Shown here: in pieces, positions 60,034-64,000 of the stretch | Position numbering within the stretch: position 1 is the first letter of the stretch | Layout of the letters: each line of letters starts with the position of its first letter | NCBI RefSeq assembly: GCF_003594875.1 | Contig: NZ_QZEY01000002.1 | Location: forward strand, 372,001 to 436,000 | Direction of reading: 5' to 3' | DNA length: 64,000 nucleotides | Source of the DNA: Bailinhaonella thermotolerans | GTDB lineage: Bacteria; Actinomycetota; Actinomycetes; Streptosporangiales; Streptosporangiaceae | The notes under the pieces: model-generated | The model's input: only the letters and a program-made list of their open reading frames with translations | Database searches by the model: none | Told to the model about the DNA's origin: nothing | Made by a program: the position numbers and the translations under genes

Positions 60034-60079
60034 GGGCCCCCGGCGTACGCCGCCCGGGCCCCCCGGCGTACGCCGCCCG
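60034..60079. repeat. Two tandem copies of a 23-bp palindrome-containing unit
   Basis: CGGCGTACGCCG, a perfect 12-bp palindrome, occurs at 60041-60052 and 60064-60075 within repeated GGGCCCCC...CCCG flanks. It lies in the 270-base gap between the divergent 59361-59878 and 60148-61338 genes, about 75 bases before the peptidase start. No other feature was seen in the gap. Confidence 0.7.
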
Positions 60080-60147
60080 CGTTGCCGGGGGGCTGCGGGG
60101 CGGGGGATGTTACTGAGCGGTAGACCCAGCGGGCGCTTGGTGGGAAA

Positions 60148-61338
60148 GTGATCCGCATGCGGCTTCCACGTCCGGACATTTCGCAATTGCGGGCCGTCGT
60201 CGAGCGGCTCGCCTCGCTGGAGCGGCTGCCCACCTCGGCCGGGGAGCGGGAGGCGGCGCAGTGGATCGCGCTGCGGCTGCGTGAGCTGGGCGCGCGGGCC
60301 GCGGTCGAGGAGGAGGCCGCCTACGCCTCGTACGCCCGGCCGATCGGCCTGCTCACCGCGCTGGCGGCGTTCTGCGGGACGCGCGGGCGCCTGGCCGCCG
60401 CGATCGGCGGGACGATCGCCGCCGCCGGGATCGTGGACGAGATCTCATACGGCCGGCGCTGGACGCGGCGGATCACCGCGCGGGCCCGGTCGGCGTACAA
60501 CGTCGTGGGCGAGGCCGGCGACCCGGCGGCGGAGCGGACGCTGGTGGTGATGGCGCACCACGACGCCGCGCCGACCGGGGTGGTGTTCGACCACACGGCC
60601 GAGCGCTGGTTCGCGAGCCGGTACCCCGGCGTGGTGGAGCGGATCACGCAGAACCCCCCGATGTGGTGGCCGGTGGTGGCGGGCCCGGCCCTGGTCGCCG
60701 CGGGCGGCGCGCTCGGCCTGCGGCGTCCCCGGCTCGCGGGCGTGATGGTGAGCGCGCTGGCCACGGCCGCGTTCGCCGACATCGCGGCGCGGCGGGCGGT
60801 GCCGGGGGCCAACGACAACCTGTCGGCGGTGGCCGTCCTGGTGGCGCTGGCGGCGGCGCTGCGCGAGCGGCCCGTGCCGGGGCTCCGGGTGATCCTGTTC
60901 TCGGCGGGGGCGGAGGAGGCGCTCCAGGAGGGCGTGCGCGGGTTCGCGGCGCGGCACTTCCCGGAGCTGGACCGGAAGAGCACGTTCTTCCTGAACCTGG
61001 ACACGGTCGGGTCGGGCCGCCTCGTGCTGCTGGAGGCCGAGGGCCCGATCCGGCTCGAGCCGTACGACCGGGACCTGAACGAGCTGGTGGCGCGCTGCGC
61101 GGCCGAGCAGGGGATCGCGGTCATGCGCGGGCTGAGCTCGCGGAACTCCACCGACGGGGTGGTGCCGAACCGGCACGGGTACCCCACGTCCACGCTCGTG
61201 TCGGTGGACGGCCTGAAGCTGCTCCCCCACTACCACCGGCACTCGGACCGGCCCGAGCACGTGGACTACGAGTGCGTCGCCGACGCGGCCGTGCTGGCCG
61301 AGGCCGTCGCCAGGGCCCTGGCCGCCGCGCCCCGCTGA
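60148..61338 (+). CDS. M28-family zinc peptidase with internal membrane segments
   Basis: This 396-residue protein has the M28 aminopeptidase zinc-site layout: VMAHHDAAPTG (His, Asp), VPGANDNLSAVAVL (Asp), FSAGAEEALQEGVRGF (Glu pair), NLDTVGSG (Asp) and LLPHYHRHSDRPEHVD (His). Hydrophobic helices occur near 70-100 and 170-215, inside the catalytic domain rather than at the ends, so the protein is probably membrane-bound. The GTG at 60148 and the ATG at 60157 are both possible starts. The substrate is unknown. It is convergent with the DUF457 gene. Confidence 0.85.
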   Translation: MIRMRLPRPDISQLRAVVERLASLERLPTSAGEREAAQWIALRLRELGARAAVEEEAAYASYARPIGLLTALAAFCGTRGRLAAAIGGTIAAAGIVDEISYGRRWTRRITARARSAYNVVGEAGDPAAERTLVVMAHHDAAPTGVVFDHTAERWFASRYPGVVERITQNPPMWWPVVAGPALVAAGGALGLRRPRLAGVMVSALATAAFADIAARRAVPGANDNLSAVAVLVALAAALRERPVPGLRVILFSAGAEEALQEGVRGFAARHFPELDRKSTFFLNLDTVGSGRLVLLEAEGPIRLEPYDRDLNELVARCAAEQGIAVMRGLSSRNSTDGVVPNRHGYPTSTLVSVDGLKLLPHYHRHSDRPEHVDYECVADAAVLAEAVARALAAAPR

Positions 61339-61365
61339 CCTGCCCGGGCGCGCCCGCGCGAGCCG

Positions 61366-61413
61366 GACCGGCGGCTACGTGAGTGGGACCGGCGGCTACG
61401 TGAGCGGGACCAG
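61366..61413. repeat. 21-bp tandem duplication over the end of the DUF457 gene
   Basis: Units at 61366-61386 and 61387-61407 differ at one base and a partial third follows. The second copy contains the stop and last codons of the leftward DUF457 gene; the first copy repeats them just beyond the stop. Both copies carry GGCGGCTACGTGAG. Confidence 0.75.
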
Positions 61414-62082
61414 CCGGAAGACCAGCAGCCCGGCGGCGGCGACCGTGAAGAGGGGCGTGAGCAGCCGCATCTCGATCTTGCCCCCGGTGTCGATGCCCAG
61501 GCCGAACGGCAGCGCGAAGCGCGTCTTGACCGGCCAGAAGATCGGGCAGCCCTTCTCGGTGAAGCAGTCCCCCGCGATGTGCGCCAGGCAGCCGAGGGCG
61601 ATGGCCGCGCCGAGCCAGTCGTAGCGGAGGTCGAACGTGGCCAGCGCCGCCATCGTGCCCAGGGTGAGCCCGGCGTTGACGAAGGCCGAGGCGATGCGCT
61701 TGCGCGGGATGCCGACCCCCAGCCCCCGCAGGGCCAGGCCGATCATGAGGAAGATCAGGATGTTCCGCCCGAGCTCGGTGCGGTCGGCGAGCGCCTGCGC
61801 CCCGATCCCGGCGGCGGCCGCGAACAGCAGCGAGTGGGTGGCCTTGCGGTGCCCGCCGCTGGCCCAGTTCACCACGCGGCTGAGCACCCAGGTGACCGGT
61901 CCGTACGTCTGCGCGATCGTGGCGCTCGGGTGGTCGAGGTCGGGCAGCATGGCCGCGCCCGCGCAGATCAGCCCGCCCGCGACCACCTCGGCCGGGCCGA
62001 GCGGGAAGCCGGCGGCGGCCAGGAGCGGGGTCGCGCCCAGCCAGGCGACGGCCCCGGTGAGGGTGTGCGTGTGCCCCATCAT
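61396..62082 (-). CDS. DUF457/YdjM-like membrane-bound metal-dependent hydrolase
   Basis: This 228-residue protein of the LexA-binding inner-membrane hydrolase (YdjM) family has about five helices. Conserved histidine and aspartate clusters face one side: MMGHTHTLTGAV at the start, MLPDLDHPSATIAQ, then GGHRKATHSLLFA and AHIAGDCFTEKGCPIFWP. These are the expected metal ligands. The enzymatic reaction of the family is not established. It begins 40 bases after the MFS gene stop on the same strand, so the two may be co-transcribed. Confidence 0.88.
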   Translation of the reverse strand: MMGHTHTLTGAVAWLGATPLLAAAGFPLGPAEVVAGGLICAGAAMLPDLDHPSATIAQTYGPVTWVLSRVVNWASGGHRKATHSLLFAAAAGIGAQALADRTELGRNILIFLMIGLALRGLGVGIPRKRIASAFVNAGLTLGTMAALATFDLRYDWLGAAIALGCLAHIAGDCFTEKGCPIFWPVKTRFALPFGLGIDTGGKIEMRLLTPLFTVAAAGLLVFRLVPLT

Positions 62083-62121
62083 CGGCGGGCACCCCCGCTA
62101 CTCAAGATCACAAAAGGGACT

Positions 62122-63354
62122 CTAAGGCATCCCGGTCTCCCGCAGGGCCTCCCGCGTGACGGACCGCAGGAAAGGCGCCACCATCAGCACCACGGCCCCC
62201 GCGAACACCGCGAACGCCGCCCGCTCCCCCGCCAGTTGCGCCACGCCGCCCGCGACGGCGGCGCCCACCGGCAGCGTCCCCCACCCGAGCAGCCGCGACG
62301 CCGCGCTGTACCGGCCGTACAGCTCCCCGGGCACGATCGAGGCGGAGATCGTCCGCGCGTTCACCGTCCACAGGGTGCCGCCCATCCCGCCCAGGAACGC
62401 CGCCGCGCCGACCGCCCACGCGTTCCCGGTCACGGCGGGCAGCGCCATCATCAGGAACGTCCCCGCGAGGTCGGCGAAGAGCGCCCAGCGGCGGCCGAGC
62501 AGCCGGTTGACCGGCCCGGCCAGCACCGCCCCGGCGAGCCCGCCCAGCCCGATGGCCCCGATCAGGAGCCCGTACCCGCTCTCGTCCAGCCGCAGGTCAT
62601 GGGTGGCGTACGTGGGGAGGAGGGCGAGCCAGGCGCTCCAGCAGGCCGCGAGGACCGAGATGGTCAGCGTCATGGTGCGCAGGAGCCGGTGCGACCACAG
62701 GTGGCGCAGCCCCTCGCGGATCTCGGCGCGGACCGGCGCCCGGGGCCGGGGCTCGGGCCGGAACCGCCCGCGCAGGAACAGCAGCAGCACGACCCCGACG
62801 GCGAAGGCGGCCCCGGTCGCGCCGAGCGCCGTCAGCGCGCCCAGCCCCAGGAGGAGCCCGCCGACCGCGGGCCCGGCGAACTCCAGCGCGACCGTCTCGG
62901 CCCCGGCCACCCACGCGTTCACGCGCTCCAGCCGCCGCCGGGGCACGGCGGCCGGCACCAGCGCCGACAGCGCGGTCAGCGTGACCACCTCGCCCACCCC
63001 GATCGCCAGCCCGGCGGCGTACACCAGCGGCAGCGAGAGGACCCCGCCCGCCGCCGCGCCGAGGAGCGCCCCGACCGCGGCGAGCCGCACGACGTCCCCG
63101 GCCATCGCCAGCCGCCGCCGGTCGAGGCGGTCCACCAGGACCCCGACGTGCAGCGCGGTCAGCAGCCACGGCAGCGTCAGCGTGAGCCCCACCCCGGCCA
63201 CGAGCGCCGGGGACCGGGTGAGGTCCACGGCGAGCAGCGGCAGCACCACCTTCGCCGCCCCGTCGGCGAGGTTGGCCACCGCCGTGAAGCCCACGAGCAC
63301 GGCGGTGTTGTCCCGCCCGGTCCCGCTCTCCGTCCCCGTCGATGTCGTCGCCAT
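62122..63354 (-). CDS. MFS transporter (EntS-like exporter)
   Basis: This 410-residue major-facilitator protein has about twelve helices. The loop after helix 2 reads VGVLVDRLDRRRLAMAGDVVR, a good match to the MFS motif A region, and the second half carries a related GPVNRLLGRRWALFADLAG. This type resembles enterobactin-exporter-like and macrolide-exporter-like MFS proteins. The neighbouring divergent PadR-type gene suggests drug-inducible expression, a common pairing. The ATG at 63354 is clear. An inverted repeat lies just upstream. Confidence 0.9.
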   Translation of the reverse strand: MATTSTGTESGTGRDNTAVLVGFTAVANLADGAAKVVLPLLAVDLTRSPALVAGVGLTLTLPWLLTALHVGVLVDRLDRRRLAMAGDVVRLAAVGALLGAAAGGVLSLPLVYAAGLAIGVGEVVTLTALSALVPAAVPRRRLERVNAWVAGAETVALEFAGPAVGGLLLGLGALTALGATGAAFAVGVVLLLFLRGRFRPEPRPRAPVRAEIREGLRHLWSHRLLRTMTLTISVLAACWSAWLALLPTYATHDLRLDESGYGLLIGAIGLGGLAGAVLAGPVNRLLGRRWALFADLAGTFLMMALPAVTGNAWAVGAAAFLGGMGGTLWTVNARTISASIVPGELYGRYSAASRLLGWGTLPVGAAVAGGVAQLAGERAAFAVFAGAVVLMVAPFLRSVTREALRETGMP

Positions 63355-63368
63355 GCACCGATCATGCC

Positions 63369-63391
63369 ACCATCTATCCGGTTTTGATGGT
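63369..63391 (-). promoter_or_regulatory. Inverted repeat before the MFS gene
   Basis: ACCATC (63369-63374) and GATGGT (63386-63391) flank 11 bases, 15 bases upstream of the MFS ATG. The spacing suits a dimeric repressor at the promoter or transcript start. Confidence 0.5.
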
Positions 63392-63573
63392 TACGGTACG
63401 GCGACAGCTCGCGCGCCGGCCCCCGCCCGGCGAGAGCCGTACCGGAACCGGGGCCGCGGCGGGGACGTTCCCCCTGCAGGCGCGGCGAGACGGGGGCCCG
63501 GGACGGGTGAGGCCCCGGGGCGGGAGCCGCGAAGGATCACCGAGGAGACTGTTCCGGGGGTTGTTCTAACGAC

Positions 63574-63583
63574 TATCGCGATA
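63574..63583. promoter_or_regulatory. PadR-type operator candidate
   Basis: TATCGCGATA is a perfect 10-bp palindrome that runs on into an overlapping GATATATC palindrome (63580-63587). It lies about 60 bases before the PadR-type gene. AT-rich palindromes of this kind commonly precede autoregulated PadR genes in actinobacteria. Confidence 0.55.
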
Positions 63584-63647
63584 TATCTTTGAAGCATCGA
63601 GAACAGTCGAAGATCGTTCGACGAGCGATCGACGGAAGGGGGAGCGG

Positions 63648-64000
63648 ATGAGTTCGCACGCCGCTTACGGGCCGTGGGGATTCGATCCCGAGGAGATGCG
63701 GCGGTTCGCCCGGGAGATCAAGATGGCGGTCAAGGCGAGCGCGGGGGCGCGCGCGCACCACCAGCGCGCGCACCGGCCCGACGACCGCGAGGAATGGCGC
63801 GGGCGCGGCCGGGGACGCGGGCACAACCCCTGGGACATGGGGTTCGGCTTCGGCGGGCCGTTCGGCGGGGGCTTCGGCGGCCCGTTCGGGCCCAAGGGGT
63901 ACGGCCGGGGGCGCAAGGCCAAGCGCGGCGACGTGCGGGCCGCGATCCTGGCGCTGCTCGCCGAGCAGCCGCGCAACGGCTACCAGATCATCCAGGAGAT
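63648..64000 (+). CDS. PadR-family transcriptional regulator, cut by the window end
   Basis: Only the first 117 or so residues are present. The start has a strong GGAAGGGGGAGC ribosome site. Residues 1-85 are a charged then Gly/Phe-rich extension (MGFGFGGPFGGGFGGPFG), unusual in small PadR proteins but seen in an actinobacterial subgroup. The winged-helix domain begins with RGDVRAAILALLAEQPRNGY, where LLAEQPRNGYQI is the PadR hallmark. The gene is divergent from the MFS exporter, which it may control. The C-terminal dimerisation part lies outside the window. Confidence 0.9.
   Translation, partial: MSSHAAYGPWGFDPEEMRRFAREIKMAVKASAGARAHHQRAHRPDDREEWRGRGRGRGHNPWDMGFGFGGPFGGGFGGPFGPKGYGRGRKAKRGDVRAAILALLAEQPRNGYQIIQE

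Overview
The window is high-GC actinobacterial chromosome. It has strong G/C third-position bias, frequent GTG starts with GGAG-type ribosome sites, and a decarboxylating coproporphyrin-dependent heme gene set (hemE, hemY, hemQ). The order acn, dxs, amino-acid permease, fadJ/fadA, ribonuclease D, DUF3000, hemE, hemQ, hemY recalls the Streptomyces core region. Protein style (standalone LigC-like ligase, standalone LigD-type polymerase, RHS/LamG cassette) would suit a Streptosporangiales or Thermomonosporaceae member, but the genus cannot be fixed from the sequence alone. No rRNA, tRNA, CRISPR array, transposase or phage gene was seen.

Left part (1-14.3 kb) holds housekeeping and stress genes: an OsmC peroxidase, a 30-bp intergenic tandem repeat, an acidic lipoprotein beside a glutathionylspermidine-synthase-like ATP-grasp enzyme, glycogen debranching enzyme GlgX, a RibD-C reductase overlapping an ATP-dependent DNA ligase, a divergent copper-type pair (FAD oxidoreductase and CopZ-like chaperone) with three CsoR-like operators between them, a cation exchanger, an aldehyde dehydrogenase and a fused acyl-CoA dehydrogenase.

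The accessory block (14.4-32.2 kb) is one leftward array of four genes: a membrane-anchored helix-turn-helix protein with an external ricin-type trefoil, an RHS/YD-repeat giant (RHS2), a LamG x3 plus ricin-trefoil surface protein, and a second RHS/YD giant (RHS1). The two RHS proteins are paralogues with unrelated C-terminal tips. The LamG protein and the regulator-like protein share a homologous trefoil. RHS2 and the LamG gene each carry one apparent single-base deletion. This block is the best candidate for an incompletely described system.

The right part (32.5-64 kb) is mostly conserved core: DUF4349 lipoprotein, hemY-hemQ, msrB, a LigD-type polymerase, hemE, DUF3000, ribonuclease D, fadA-fadJ with operator-like repeats upstream, a two-gene membrane/TPR unit of unknown function, an amino-acid permease, dxs, a zinc metallopeptidase, a TauE/SafE permease, a low-complexity DUF4190 protein, and aconitase with an iron-box-like site and two palindromes in its promoter. 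It ends with a frameshifted small exported protein gene, an M28 peptidase, a DUF457 hydrolase, an MFS exporter and a truncated PadR regulator. GC-rich hairpins close most convergent gene pairs.
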